This document shows, one piece after another, positions 42,265-50,579 of a stretch of DNA of 62,313 bases (position 1 is the first letter of the stretch; each line of letters opens with the position of its first letter). Made by a program: the position numbers and the translations under genes. The notes under the pieces are model-generated. The model made no database searches, was not told the DNA's origin, and was given only the letters and a program-made list of their open reading frames with translations. The stretch is from positions 1-62,313 of the forward strand of contig JAPLTX010000048.1 in NCBI GenBank assembly GCA_026397915.1, in the 5' to 3' direction. The stretch is from Verrucomicrobiota bacterium. GTDB taxonomy: Bacteria; Verrucomicrobiota; Verrucomicrobiia; CAIQCK01.

Positions 42265-43239
42265 CTAAAGCGCCGCATTATCTTCATTCTTACGTAAAGT
42301 TCTCTCGAGAGTTCTAGCCACGACATCTTCTGTCAGGTTGGTCAAATAATCAAAATAGATGAGTTTTACTCCTTTGCGTTCGCATTTCCGCATCTTCTCC
42401 TCGTCTCTTAGCTGCGTCTTCTCAAAACCATCTTCTCCGCCCCAAGCCTCAATTGGTTCGAAATGCTGTTCGCCTTGATATTCGACCGCCAATTTTAAGG
42501 ATGGGACATAAATGTCCAGTTCCTGTCGGCCCAGCCAATCCGCTCGATAATGATGAATGACCTCATGACCAATCAGTAGATACGTAATGATCTTGAATAG
42601 AACTGTCTCCGAAATGAACCTCTCGCCTATTTGAGGAACGCCAACAATGGTCCGCATTTTATTTTCAGCTTCGCGCCAAAGTGTTTTGCTCATCTTGTTG
42701 TTAGCGCCGTCTACTAAACCACAAAATCCTTGGCAGATTAGTTCATTCCTGACCCAAGCCCCGTAGACTTGCAGAAAAGGGCTGCCATACATTTTGTGGC
42801 AGTAAAAATGGGATGGAACCCGTCCGGTGCAAACTTCGCAAATTCCATCTTGATATCGAAAAACAGTATTCGGTGCATCCCAAAAGTTTTGGTCAAGTTC
42901 CGGAGGTGTTACTTCACGGTTGCCGTAGAAGAAAACTCTTCCTTGGAGCGTTCTTGGTTTGTCGTAAAGAACTGAACAGCTGGGGAAGTAGAATTTGAGG
43001 ATTTCGGGGTGCATACCGCGCCCCAAATGCTGGAACGCCAGTTTTAGCAGTTTCTGGCCTTGGACTCTCTCTCGGTAGGTCGGTATGTATTCGTTGGGCA
43101 ATTCCTCTTGGAGATAAACAAAGTAGCGATGCCAAGCTTCTCTGAAACAGTTGCAGAATGTCACTCGCCCGTCTGATAAGCGATAAGCCACCTGCCATCC
43201 ATACAAGCCGGGATATAACGGTTTGGGGTGCTGGCTCAC
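42265..43239 (-). CDS. PD-(D/E)XK nuclease-like protein with Cys cluster
   Basis: 324 residues, visibly lower GC than its neighbours. The C-terminal ~95 residues hold ELDIYVPSLKLAVEYQGEQH followed by GVKLIYFDYL: an Asp, then Glu-x-Gln after a strand, as in Vsr/PD-(D/E)XK-type nucleases. The middle contains ICEVCTGRVPSHFYCHKMYG, a possible metal-binding Cys/His group. The N-terminus is unrecognised. It stands alone between array C and the next operon. Defence or DNA-repair use is inference. Confidence 0.7.
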   Translation of the reverse strand: MSQHPKPLYPGLYGWQVAYRLSDGRVTFCNCFREAWHRYFVYLQEELPNEYIPTYRERVQGQKLLKLAFQHLGRGMHPEILKFYFPSCSVLYDKPRTLQGRVFFYGNREVTPPELDQNFWDAPNTVFRYQDGICEVCTGRVPSHFYCHKMYGSPFLQVYGAWVRNELICQGFCGLVDGANNKMSKTLWREAENKMRTIVGVPQIGERFISETVLFKIITYLLIGHEVIHHYRADWLGRQELDIYVPSLKLAVEYQGEQHFEPIEAWGGEDGFEKTQLRDEEKMRKCERKGVKLIYFDYLTNLTEDVVARTLERTLRKNEDNAAL

Positions 43240-43426
43240 AACGAATTCATACTAACAAACTCCATTGAACCGTCAACGACAGCCGTGCCGATCAAAAGCA
43301 ATAAGCGGGCTTGATTTCATAAGGTCGTTTGTCACCCGGCGCGACATACAGAAGAGACGAACGGATTAGCTGTTAGGGGGATAGCGTGAGCTGGCGTTTC
43401 CTCGTGGAATCCGATAACCGTTGGGG

Positions 43427-44311
43427 ATGAAGAAGAACACCTTGGCGTTACTTTTGACGGCGGCGGTTTGCAGCGCGGCGGACATCACGGGTGAAGTTGG
43501 CGGCAAGCTGCTCGCGGCGGGCGACCGGCGGGTGATGATCCTGTCGGCGAGCGGCGCGGTGGAGTGGGAACATCCGACCGCGCTCACTCACGACGCGTGG
43601 ATGCTGCCGAACGGCAACGTCCTCTTTGCCGACGGCGCGACGGTGACGGAGGTGACGCCCGACCACAAGGTCGTCTTCCAATACAAATCGCCCGAGCAAA
43701 AGGGCGGCGGCACCTTTTCCTGCCAGCGGCTCGACAACGGCAACACGCTCATCGGCGAGAACTCCACCGGCAAGGTGCTGGAGGTTGATCCGCGCGGCAA
43801 GATCGTCTTCGAGTTACAGACGACTCCCGCGAAGACAGGCGACCATCACAACATGCGGATGGTCCGCAAGCTCAAGAACGGCAACTATCTCGTCTGCCAT
43901 TCCGGCGCGCACGTCGTGAAGGAATACACGCCCAAGGGCGATGTCGTCCTCGAACTCAAGACGCCCGCCATCGCCTTCGCCGCCGTCCGCACGGGGAAGG
44001 GGATCACGCTCGTTTCGTCCTTGGCCAAGCTCATCGAGTTCGACGGCGCCGGCAAGGTTGTGTGGGAGTTTGCCAACACGGACATCCCCGGTGTGAAGAT
44101 CACGAACATGACCGCTTTGCATCTGTTGCCCAACGGCAACATCGTCACCGGTTGCTATCGTGCCTACGACAAAGGCGAAGGCACCGGCCTGCTGGAGATC
44201 ACGCGCGAGAAGAAGCTCGTCTGGCGTCTGGCGAATCCAAAGCTCGCCGGCACGATGATGGCCGTGCAGAAGCTGGACGCGACCGGCAAGGCGATGGCGG
44301 GGGAGAGGTAG
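43427..44311 (+). CDS. Secreted PQQ/NHL-like beta-propeller protein
   Basis: 294 residues from ATG 43427 with a signal peptide. Repeated blades of the form LPNGNVLFADGATVTEV, RLDNGNTLIGENSTGKVLEV, KLKNGNYLVCHSGAHVVKEY and LLPNGNIVTGCYRAYDKG give a six-bladed propeller resembling arylsulfotransferase or PQQ-like proteins. No catalytic residue is identifiable. Some may act as binding scaffolds. Likely periplasmic and monocistronic. Confidence 0.85.
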   Translation: MKKNTLALLLTAAVCSAADITGEVGGKLLAAGDRRVMILSASGAVEWEHPTALTHDAWMLPNGNVLFADGATVTEVTPDHKVVFQYKSPEQKGGGTFSCQRLDNGNTLIGENSTGKVLEVDPRGKIVFELQTTPAKTGDHHNMRMVRKLKNGNYLVCHSGAHVVKEYTPKGDVVLELKTPAIAFAAVRTGKGITLVSSLAKLIEFDGAGKVVWEFANTDIPGVKITNMTALHLLPNGNIVTGCYRAYDKGEGTGLLEITREKKLVWRLANPKLAGTMMAVQKLDATGKAMAGER

Positions 44312-44326
44312 GGGGGGGGCGACGGA

Positions 44327-44415
44327 GAGTTAAGAATGAAAAGTTAAGAGTTAAGAGTTTTGGAATCTTGGCGCTCTTTCCGCATCCGTAATTCTTAATT
44401 CTGAACTCTTAACTC
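44327..44415. repeat. AT-rich inverted repeat of GAGTTAAGA-type
   Basis: The left part (44327-44358) repeats GTTAAGA three times; the right part (44390-44415) is AATTCTTAATTC then GAACTCTTAACTC, its complement. Related AT-rich strings (TTAAGAATTAAGAATGAAAA) lie near 57630 and 59312. A small mobile or slipped-repeat element is likely. It lies upstream of dhaK. Confidence 0.75.
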
Positions 44416-44513
44416 GCCTATTGAAACTGCACTTGGCATCGGCGGGAGAACCTTGTAAGAACACAGGCGATTTTCCCGACGCGGAACACGATCAGTAGAG
44501 GAGAACAACAGCC

Positions 44514-45515
44514 ATGGTTATGAAGAAATTTATTAACGACCCGAAGAACCTCACGCCGGAGTTGCTGGAGGGCTTTTGCCTCGCCTACGCCGACAAGGTG
44601 GCGCTGAAGTCCGAGAAGCTCGTCTGCCGCGCGCGCCCAAAGGATTCGTCGAAGGTGGCGCTGGTCACGCTCGGCGGCGCGGGCCACGAGCCGGCGCTCA
44701 GCGGGTTCGTCGGCGAGGGCATGCTCGACATCAGCGTTGTCGGCGACATCTTCGCCGCGCCGGCCGCGCCGAAGGTGTTCGACGCGCTCAAGCAGGTGAA
44801 CCGCCCGGCGGGCACGTTGCTGGTGGTGCTCAACCACGCGGGCGATGTGATGAGCTCGAACATCGCCATGCAGATGGCCAAGAAAGCCGGTCTCAACGTC
44901 AAGAGCATCCTCACGCACGAGGACATCGCCCCCGGCGCGAACGCTCCCGCCGAGAACCGCCGCGGTCTCGTCGGCTGCATCCCGCTTTACAAGATCGCCG
45001 GCGCCGCCGCCGAGGCGGGCAAGAGCCTCGACGAGGTGCTCGCGCTGGCGGAGCGGTTCAACAACAACATGGCCACGCTCGCCGTGGCGTTGACGACGGC
45101 GACGCATCCGGCCAGCGGCCAGTCCATTTTCGCGCTCGCCGACGACGAGATGGAAATCGGCATGGGCCAGCACGGCGAGGCCGGCACGGGCCGCTCAAAG
45201 ATGAAGACCGCCAACGAGACGGCGGAGATCATGGTCACGCAGTTGATCGAAGCCGTCAAAGCCAAGGCGGGCGACAAGGTGTTGGTGATCATCAACGGCG
45301 CCGGCTCGACGACGCTGATGGAGCAGTTCATCGTCATGCGCCGCGTCGGGCAGGTGCTGGCGCAGAAGGGCGTTGTCTTGGCGCGCGCCCGCGTTGGCGA
45401 ATACCTGACGGTGCAGGAGATGGGCGGCTTCCAGATGTTCGTCGCGAAGATGGACGACGAGATGCTGAAGTATTGGGACGCGCCGTGCGACACGCCGTAT
45501 ATGACGGTGAGATGA
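44514..45515 (+). CDS. dhaK: Dihydroxyacetone kinase DhaK subunit (Dak1 domain)
   Basis: 333 residues. Substrate-binding loop GGAGHEPALSGFVGEG (near residue 55) and the His that forms a hemiaminal with the keto-sugar in EIGMGQHGEAGTGR (near 220) are present. The DhaL domain is a separate downstream gene and no DhaM is seen, so the kinase probably uses ATP. Dak proteins also phosphorylate L-erythrulose and related ketoses, so DHA is not certain. GAGGAG lies upstream; ATG 44514 or 44520. Confidence 0.93.
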   Translation: MVMKKFINDPKNLTPELLEGFCLAYADKVALKSEKLVCRARPKDSSKVALVTLGGAGHEPALSGFVGEGMLDISVVGDIFAAPAAPKVFDALKQVNRPAGTLLVVLNHAGDVMSSNIAMQMAKKAGLNVKSILTHEDIAPGANAPAENRRGLVGCIPLYKIAGAAAEAGKSLDEVLALAERFNNNMATLAVALTTATHPASGQSIFALADDEMEIGMGQHGEAGTGRSKMKTANETAEIMVTQLIEAVKAKAGDKVLVIINGAGSTTLMEQFIVMRRVGQVLAQKGVVLARARVGEYLTVQEMGGFQMFVAKMDDEMLKYWDAPCDTPYMTVR

Positions 45516-45587
45516 AGTAGTCCTCTCGCTCCGCGAGAGGGAATCCATTGATAATTGACGAACGTCTCGCGGAGCGAGACGACTACT
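45516..45587. repeat. AGTAGTC-type inverted repeat filling the dhaK-dhaL gap
   Basis: It begins on the base after the dhaK stop and ends on the base before the dhaL ATG. Arms: AGTAGTCCTCTCGCTCCGCG and CGCGGAGCGAGACGACTACT. Related to 27545-27608. Confidence 0.9.
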
Positions 45588-46220
45588 ATGCAAACCATCG
45601 GTTCAAACATCATCGTCCGCATGATCGAAGTTGCTGCGGGAAAAATCCGCGCCGCGGAGAAGGAGCTTTCGACGCTGGATTCCGCCACCGGTGACGGCGA
45701 TCATGGAATGACCATTTGCCGCGTGATGGACGCCGCCGAAGCCGCCGCAAAAGGTGACACCAGCGGCAAGATCGCCGAACTGCTCAACAAGGTCGGCTGG
45801 GACGTGATGAGCGTGGACGGCGGTTCCACCAGCCCGTTGCTCGGCTCGTTCTTCATCGGCTTGAGCGAAGGCGTGGGCGATGCGGCGCAGTTGGACTCGG
45901 CAGCGGTAGCGACGATGTTCGAGGCCGGCGTGGCGGGTTTGCGACAGCAGACGAAGGCACAGCCGGGCGACAAGACGATGATTGACGCGCTCGTGCCGGC
46001 GGTGGAGGCGTTGCGAGCGGCGGCTGTCAGTGGAGCAGATGTCTCCGTGGCGTTTCGCCAGGCCGCGGACGCCGCATCACGTGGCGTGCAGGCGACGAAA
46101 AACATGACGGCGAAGTTTGGCCGCGCCCGCAACCTCGGTGACCGCACACTCGGTCACGCCGATCCCGGCGCGACCTCGATCTCTTACATTTTCGCGGGTT
46201 TCGCAGAAGCAGTGCAGTAG
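45588..46220 (+). CDS. dhaL: Dihydroxyacetone kinase DhaL subunit (Dak2 domain)
   Basis: 210 residues from ATG 45588. The nucleotide and Mg site is clear: ATGDGDHG (near residue 36), VDGGSTSPLLGSFF, QPGDKTMIDALVPA and GDRTLGHADPGATS. It pairs with DhaK to transfer phosphate from ATP to a short ketose. A palindromic element lies on either side, so its ribosome-binding site is formed by or adjoins repeat DNA. Confidence 0.93.
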   Translation: MQTIGSNIIVRMIEVAAGKIRAAEKELSTLDSATGDGDHGMTICRVMDAAEAAAKGDTSGKIAELLNKVGWDVMSVDGGSTSPLLGSFFIGLSEGVGDAAQLDSAAVATMFEAGVAGLRQQTKAQPGDKTMIDALVPAVEALRAAAVSGADVSVAFRQAADAASRGVQATKNMTAKFGRARNLGDRTLGHADPGATSISYIFAGFAEAVQ

Positions 46221-46223
46221 AAC

Positions 46224-46283
46224 GTAACGCGGACACTCTTGTCCGCTTCATCGGAACGGCGCGGACAAGAGTGTCCGCGTTAC
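46224..46283. repeat. Perfect 23-bp inverted repeat after dhaL
   Basis: Arms 46224-46246 and 46261-46283 are exact reverse complements (start GTAACGCGGACACTC, core TTGTCCGC) around a 14-bp loop. Each arm itself contains GCGGACA / TGTCCGC. Located between dhaL and the aldolase gene. Confidence 0.92.
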
Positions 46284-46316
46284 AAATCAATCAGACACAA
46301 AACAGGAGTAACGAAC

Positions 46317-47198
46317 ATGGCAGAAGCAGCAGGAAACCAAGAAGCCAAGGATTACGGAATTGGCGTTCCACAGAAGACCGAGGGATTTTTCCTCAAGGGC
46401 AGCGGCCATCTCGATTGGGGCATGAAGGATCGCCTCTCGCGCGTCTTCAATCCCAAGAGCGGCCGCACCGTCATGCTGGCGTTCGACCACGGTTACATCA
46501 TGGGCCCGACTTCCGGCTTGGAGCGCATGGACCTGACGATCACGCCGCTGATTCCCTACGCCGACTGTCTCATGTGCACACGCGGTGCGCTGCGCCAGAT
46601 CGTGCCGCCCACCTCGAACAAACCCGTCGCCTTGCGCGTCTCGGCCGGCTCGACAATCCTGACCGACCTGAACGACGAGTGCGTCATGGACATCGAGGAG
46701 TCAATCCGGCTGAACGCCTGCCTCATGGCTGCGATGGTGGCCATCGGCGGCAAGTTCGAGGCGCTGACGATCCGCAATCTCACGCAACTGATTGACGCCG
46801 GCAACCGCGTCGGCATCCCCACCCTCGGCGTGAACGCCGTCGGCAAGGAGTTGGTGCGCGATGCGCGTTACCTTGGCCTTGCGACGCGGGTGATTGCGGA
46901 GAACGGCGCGCACGTCGTGAAGACCTATTATTGCAGCCCCGGCTTCGAGAAGGTCGCCGCCGCCTGCCCGGTGCCGATCGTCGTCGCCGGCGGCAAGAAA
47001 CTGCCGGAACTCGAGGCGCTGCAGATGGCCTACGAAGCGATTGACCAGGGTGCCGCGGGCATGGACATGGGCCGCAACGTGTTTCAGGCTGAGCATCCCG
47101 TCGCGATGATCCAAGCCGTGCGCGGCGTTGTGCATGACAACCTGAAACCGAAGGCCGCGTTCGATCTCTATCAGACGATCAAGAACAAGAAGAAGTAA
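46317..47198 (+). CDS. LsrF/class I FBA-type aldolase
   Basis: 293 residues with AGGAG 7 bp before ATG 46317. The DeoC/FbaB TIM barrel of the LsrF branch is indicated by MLAFDHGYIMGPTSGLERMD, the Schiff-base Lys region AHVVKTYYC and VPIVVAGGKKLPELEALQMA with phosphate-binding Gly residues, and GAAGMDMGRNVFQ. LsrF is a thiolase for phospho-AI-2 breakdown; near relatives are fructose-1,6-bisphosphate aldolases. With dhaKL next to it, condensation or cleavage of a triose/tetrulose phosphate is likely, substrate not determined. Confidence 0.88.
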   Translation: MAEAAGNQEAKDYGIGVPQKTEGFFLKGSGHLDWGMKDRLSRVFNPKSGRTVMLAFDHGYIMGPTSGLERMDLTITPLIPYADCLMCTRGALRQIVPPTSNKPVALRVSAGSTILTDLNDECVMDIEESIRLNACLMAAMVAIGGKFEALTIRNLTQLIDAGNRVGIPTLGVNAVGKELVRDARYLGLATRVIAENGAHVVKTYYCSPGFEKVAAACPVPIVVAGGKKLPELEALQMAYEAIDQGAAGMDMGRNVFQAEHPVAMIQAVRGVVHDNLKPKAAFDLYQTIKNKKK

Positions 47199-47233
47199 CC
47201 GGTCGTCACAAGCGAACCATTCGCAGTTGAGAA

Positions 47234-47264
47234 GGCCCGCGCAGCAATGCGTGGGCCTTTTTTT
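47234..47264 (+). terminator. Rho-independent terminator after the aldolase gene
   Basis: A 10-bp stem (GGCCCGCGCA / TGCGTGGGCC, one G-T pair) with a 4-nt loop is followed by seven T residues. It ends the dhaK-dhaL-aldolase transcript, 35 bp after the aldolase stop. Confidence 0.92.
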
Positions 47265-47350
47265 CAACCTTCGGTTGCGGATTGGTGGAGGTGTGTTAGA
47301 TTCCGCGAACTTTGTGCAATGGCGTGACCGTTGCGGTGCTTAGGTAACCG

Positions 47351-48544
47351 ATGAATATCCACGAATATCAAGCGAAGGAACTGTTTCGACAATTTGGCGT
47401 CATGGTCCAGTCCGGCGGCGTGGCGCGCACGCCGGAGGAGGCGGGCGCGCGTTACGACGAGATTGTCGCGGCGTTCGGATCGGGTGCAGAGATTGTCGTC
47501 AAGGCGCAAATCCACGCCGGCGGCCGCGGCAAGGGTGGCGGCATTAAGTTCGCCCGGACGCGCGAGGAATGCGTCGCCGCCGCGCGCAAGCTGATCGGTA
47601 TGACGCTGGTGACGCCGCAGACCGGTGCGCAGGGGCGACTCGTGCGCAGCGTGCTCGTTGTCAACGCCGTTACGCCGCAGCGTGAGTTGTATCTGGCCGT
47701 GCTGCTGGATCGTGTGTTGTCACGGCCGGTGGTTATCGCCAGCACCGAAGGCGGCATGGACATCGAAAGCGTGGCAGCGAAAACGCCGGAGAAGATTCTG
47801 AAAGAGGTCGTGGACCCCGCGCTTGGCATGATGCCGTTCCAAGCGCGCAAACTCTGCCGCGCGCTCGGTCTTACCGGCGACCTGGCCGCCGCTGGCGCGA
47901 AGCTGATGCTGAGCGTCTATCGGCTTTTCTGGGAGTCCGACTGCTCGCTGGTGGAGATCAACCCGCTCGTCGTCACGGCCGGGCCGGACGGCAAACCGTG
48001 CGTGCTGGCGATGGACGCGAAGATCAACTTCGACGACAACGCGCTCTACCGGCACAAGGACATCGCGGCGATGCGCGACACGAACGAGGAAGACCCTCGC
48101 GAGGTCGAGGCGAGCAAGAACGACCTGAACTACATCGGCCTCGACGGCACCATCGGCTGCATGGTCAACGGCGCGGGACTGGCGATGGCGACGATGGACA
48201 TCATCAAGCACTACGGCGGCAGCCCGGCGAACTTCCTCGACGTTGGCGGCGGCGCGAGCGTTGAGCAGGTGACGGCGGCGTTCAAGCTCTTGTGTGGTGA
48301 CAAGAACGTAAAGGCGCTGCTGGTGAACATTTTCGGCGGCATCATGAAGTGCGACGTGCTCGCCGCAGGCATCGTCGGCGCCGCGAAGGCCGTCCACATC
48401 CCGGTGCCGCTCGTCGTGCGGCTCGAAGGCACGAACGTCGAGCAGGGCAGGAAGATGCTGAAGGACAGCGGCCTGCCGATCATCACCGCCAATGGCATGG
48501 GCGACGCAGCGGAAAAAGTTGTGCGCGCTGCCCAGCAATCATAA
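47351..48544 (+). CDS. sucC: Succinyl-CoA ligase, beta subunit
   Basis: 397 residues, normal length. The ATP-grasp part starts MNIHEYQAKELFRQFGV and shows AQIHAGGRGKGGGIK. The C-terminal CoA-ligase domain contains GLDGTIGCMVNGAGLAMATM and LVNIFGGIMKCDVLA. It joins succinate, CoA and a nucleoside triphosphate with SucD in the TCA cycle. The AGGT... leader before ATG 47351 is weak. Confidence 0.97.
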   Translation: MNIHEYQAKELFRQFGVMVQSGGVARTPEEAGARYDEIVAAFGSGAEIVVKAQIHAGGRGKGGGIKFARTREECVAAARKLIGMTLVTPQTGAQGRLVRSVLVVNAVTPQRELYLAVLLDRVLSRPVVIASTEGGMDIESVAAKTPEKILKEVVDPALGMMPFQARKLCRALGLTGDLAAAGAKLMLSVYRLFWESDCSLVEINPLVVTAGPDGKPCVLAMDAKINFDDNALYRHKDIAAMRDTNEEDPREVEASKNDLNYIGLDGTIGCMVNGAGLAMATMDIIKHYGGSPANFLDVGGGASVEQVTAAFKLLCGDKNVKALLVNIFGGIMKCDVLAAGIVGAAKAVHIPVPLVVRLEGTNVEQGRKMLKDSGLPIITANGMGDAAEKVVRAAQQS

Positions 48545-48577
48545 TTCTTCACTCTTCACTCATAACTCTTCACTACG

Positions 48578-49558
48578 ATGAGCATCCTCGTTGATAAAAA
48601 CACCCGCGTCATCTTCCAAGGTATCACCGGCTCCGCCGGCAAGTTCCACGCCACGCATTGCCACAAGTATGCCGGCAACGTCGTCGGCGGCGTCACGCCG
48701 GGCCGCGCGGGCGAAGTGGACCTCGACGGCGTCAAGATGCCCGTCTTCGACACCTGCGCCGAAGCGGTGAAGCAGGCCGGCGCCAACGCCACCTGCATCT
48801 TTGTGCCGGCGGCGTTCGCGGGCGACGCCATCCTCGAAGCAGCCGACGCGGGCATCCGGCTCATCGTCTGCATCACCGAGGGCATTCCCGTCGCCGACAT
48901 GGTCAAGGTGAAGCGCGTTCTGGCCGAGAAGAAGGGCGCGCGGCTCATCGGCCCGAACTGTCCCGGCATCATCACGCCCGGCCAGTGCAAGATCGGCATC
49001 ATGCCCGGTTACATCCACAAGCCCGGCCGCGTCGGCGTCATCAGCCGCAGCGGCACCCTCACCTACGAAGCCGTCTGGCAGCTCACCACCCGCGGCGTTG
49101 GCCAGAGCACCTGCATCGGCATCGGCGGTGACCCCGTCAACGGCACCTCGCACCTCGATGCGGTGAAGCTTTTCAACGACGACCCCGGCACGGACTCCAT
49201 CGTCCTCATCGGCGAAATCGGCGGCAGCGCAGAGGAAGAGGCCGCGGCGTGGATCGGCAAGCATTGCAGGAAGCCGGTCGTCGCCTACATCGCCGGCATG
49301 ACCGCGCCTCCCGGCCGCCGCATGGGCCACGCCGGAGCGGTCATCAGTGGCGGCAAAGGCACCGCCGCCGCGAAGATCGAGGCGTTGCGCGCCGCGGGCA
49401 TAGCCGTGGCCGAAACGCCCGCCGTCATCGGCGAGACCCTCATCTCGCTCCTGAAGAGCCGCCAGCGCGCGCGCCCGCGCAAAGCCTCCGCGCCCCGCGC
49501 CAAGCGCGGCAAGAGCGCCAAGAAGCCCGCCCAGAAGAAGCCGGCGAAGAGAAAGTAG
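48578..49558 (+). CDS. sucD: Succinyl-CoA ligase, alpha subunit, with basic C-terminal tail
   Basis: 326 residues, about 35 longer than usual. CoA-binding ITGSAGKFHATHCHKYA (N-terminus) and the phosphohistidine loop GHAGAVISGGKGTAAAK (His near 249) are intact. After residue ~290 a tail of Arg, Lys, Ala and Pro (KSAKKPAQKKPAKRK) is added, like histone-H1-type tails. It follows sucC by 33 bp. Confidence 0.96.
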   Translation: MSILVDKNTRVIFQGITGSAGKFHATHCHKYAGNVVGGVTPGRAGEVDLDGVKMPVFDTCAEAVKQAGANATCIFVPAAFAGDAILEAADAGIRLIVCITEGIPVADMVKVKRVLAEKKGARLIGPNCPGIITPGQCKIGIMPGYIHKPGRVGVISRSGTLTYEAVWQLTTRGVGQSTCIGIGGDPVNGTSHLDAVKLFNDDPGTDSIVLIGEIGGSAEEEAAAWIGKHCRKPVVAYIAGMTAPPGRRMGHAGAVISGGKGTAAAKIEALRAAGIAVAETPAVIGETLISLLKSRQRARPRKASAPRAKRGKSAKKPAQKKPAKRK

Positions 49559-49698
49559 AGCGGGTGACGAGTGAGGAGTGACGAGTGACGGGGCGTGGCC
49601 GGTTTGGAATACCAGCGTAACAGGGCGGCTTTGCTGAGGCTGTTTTGCGATTGCGAGACCGACCATAGCTGTTAGGATGTAGGCCTTCTGGTGAAGCC

Positions 49699-50535
49699 AT
49701 GAATCAGCGGATCAAGATACTGCTTGGATTGATGGTCTTCCTTGTTTGGGCGTCATGGAGGGCCGCGTCCCGTTTTGAATACCGTCTTAAGGAGTATCGG
49801 GCACAGCAGAAGGCCGCTGCCGTCGGAGGGGTGAATAGGCCCCCATCAGAAGCGCGGAAGAAAGCCATGCTTGAAGGGTTTGAGGAAGGCCTTCAGGAGG
49901 GGGTTGATAAGAATCCGTTATTCCTGGCTCTGAGGAAATATGATCCCGACTATTATGAGCGTTTGCTGAACAGCGCTCGTGAAGTGGGAAGAGCTGCAGT
50001 GCAGGAAAACATGCCAGTGGAACGTGCTATTGCGCGTGTTGCGGAGGATGCTCTGCAGATGAATGATTTTGAGACGAAGTATCTTCCTCACGCATCAGAC
50101 GAAGCAGTGCTGGCCTATGCTGCCATTCAGATAAACGTCTGGCGTCAATACTTGGCCAAAGATACGAGCCTATGTTTTGCGGCGTTGTGGGGTGACACAA
50201 AAGAAATATCTGAAAGACTGAAGAGCTTTGACAAATCTATCACGAAGGAGACTCAAGATGCTGTGCTGAGAACAAAGGCTTTAGTTGTCGAATCAGCCAT
50301 GACGAAACCCCAGCCCGTGCCGGACCGGGATTCCACAGATAAGAAACTGGAGGAGATTGGTGAGGAGCTGGCGAAGATTCACGGCAATGATGTCGAACTC
50401 TTGGCTGACGATAGATCGGCGCGGCGCGATAGGAAGAAAGCTTGCGAGTTGATGATCGAATTCATGGACCGGGCCACGCGACTGCCCAAGAAGGACGCTA
50501 GCGCCGTTCTTCGGGCCATGTTCGTTGACAAGTAG
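49699..50535 (+). CDS. Unrecognised membrane-anchored helical protein
   Basis: 278 residues. One N-terminal hydrophobic segment (IKILLGLMVFLVWASW) anchors a helical, charged body (EARKKAMLEGFEEGLQEG; KLEEIGEELAKIH). Base composition is less GC-rich than the flanking genes, hinting at transfer. The region just upstream (49559-49600) contains GTGACGAGTGAGGAGTGACG, a short direct repeat of GTGACGAGT. No domain recognised. Confidence 0.72.
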   Translation: MNQRIKILLGLMVFLVWASWRAASRFEYRLKEYRAQQKAAAVGGVNRPPSEARKKAMLEGFEEGLQEGVDKNPLFLALRKYDPDYYERLLNSAREVGRAAVQENMPVERAIARVAEDALQMNDFETKYLPHASDEAVLAYAAIQINVWRQYLAKDTSLCFAALWGDTKEISERLKSFDKSITKETQDAVLRTKALVVESAMTKPQPVPDRDSTDKKLEEIGEELAKIHGNDVELLADDRSARRDRKKACELMIEFMDRATRLPKKDASAVLRAMFVDK

Positions 50536-50579
50536 AAGTGCGATTTCAGTGATGACGACTTGTGCCACAGTTGACGCGC

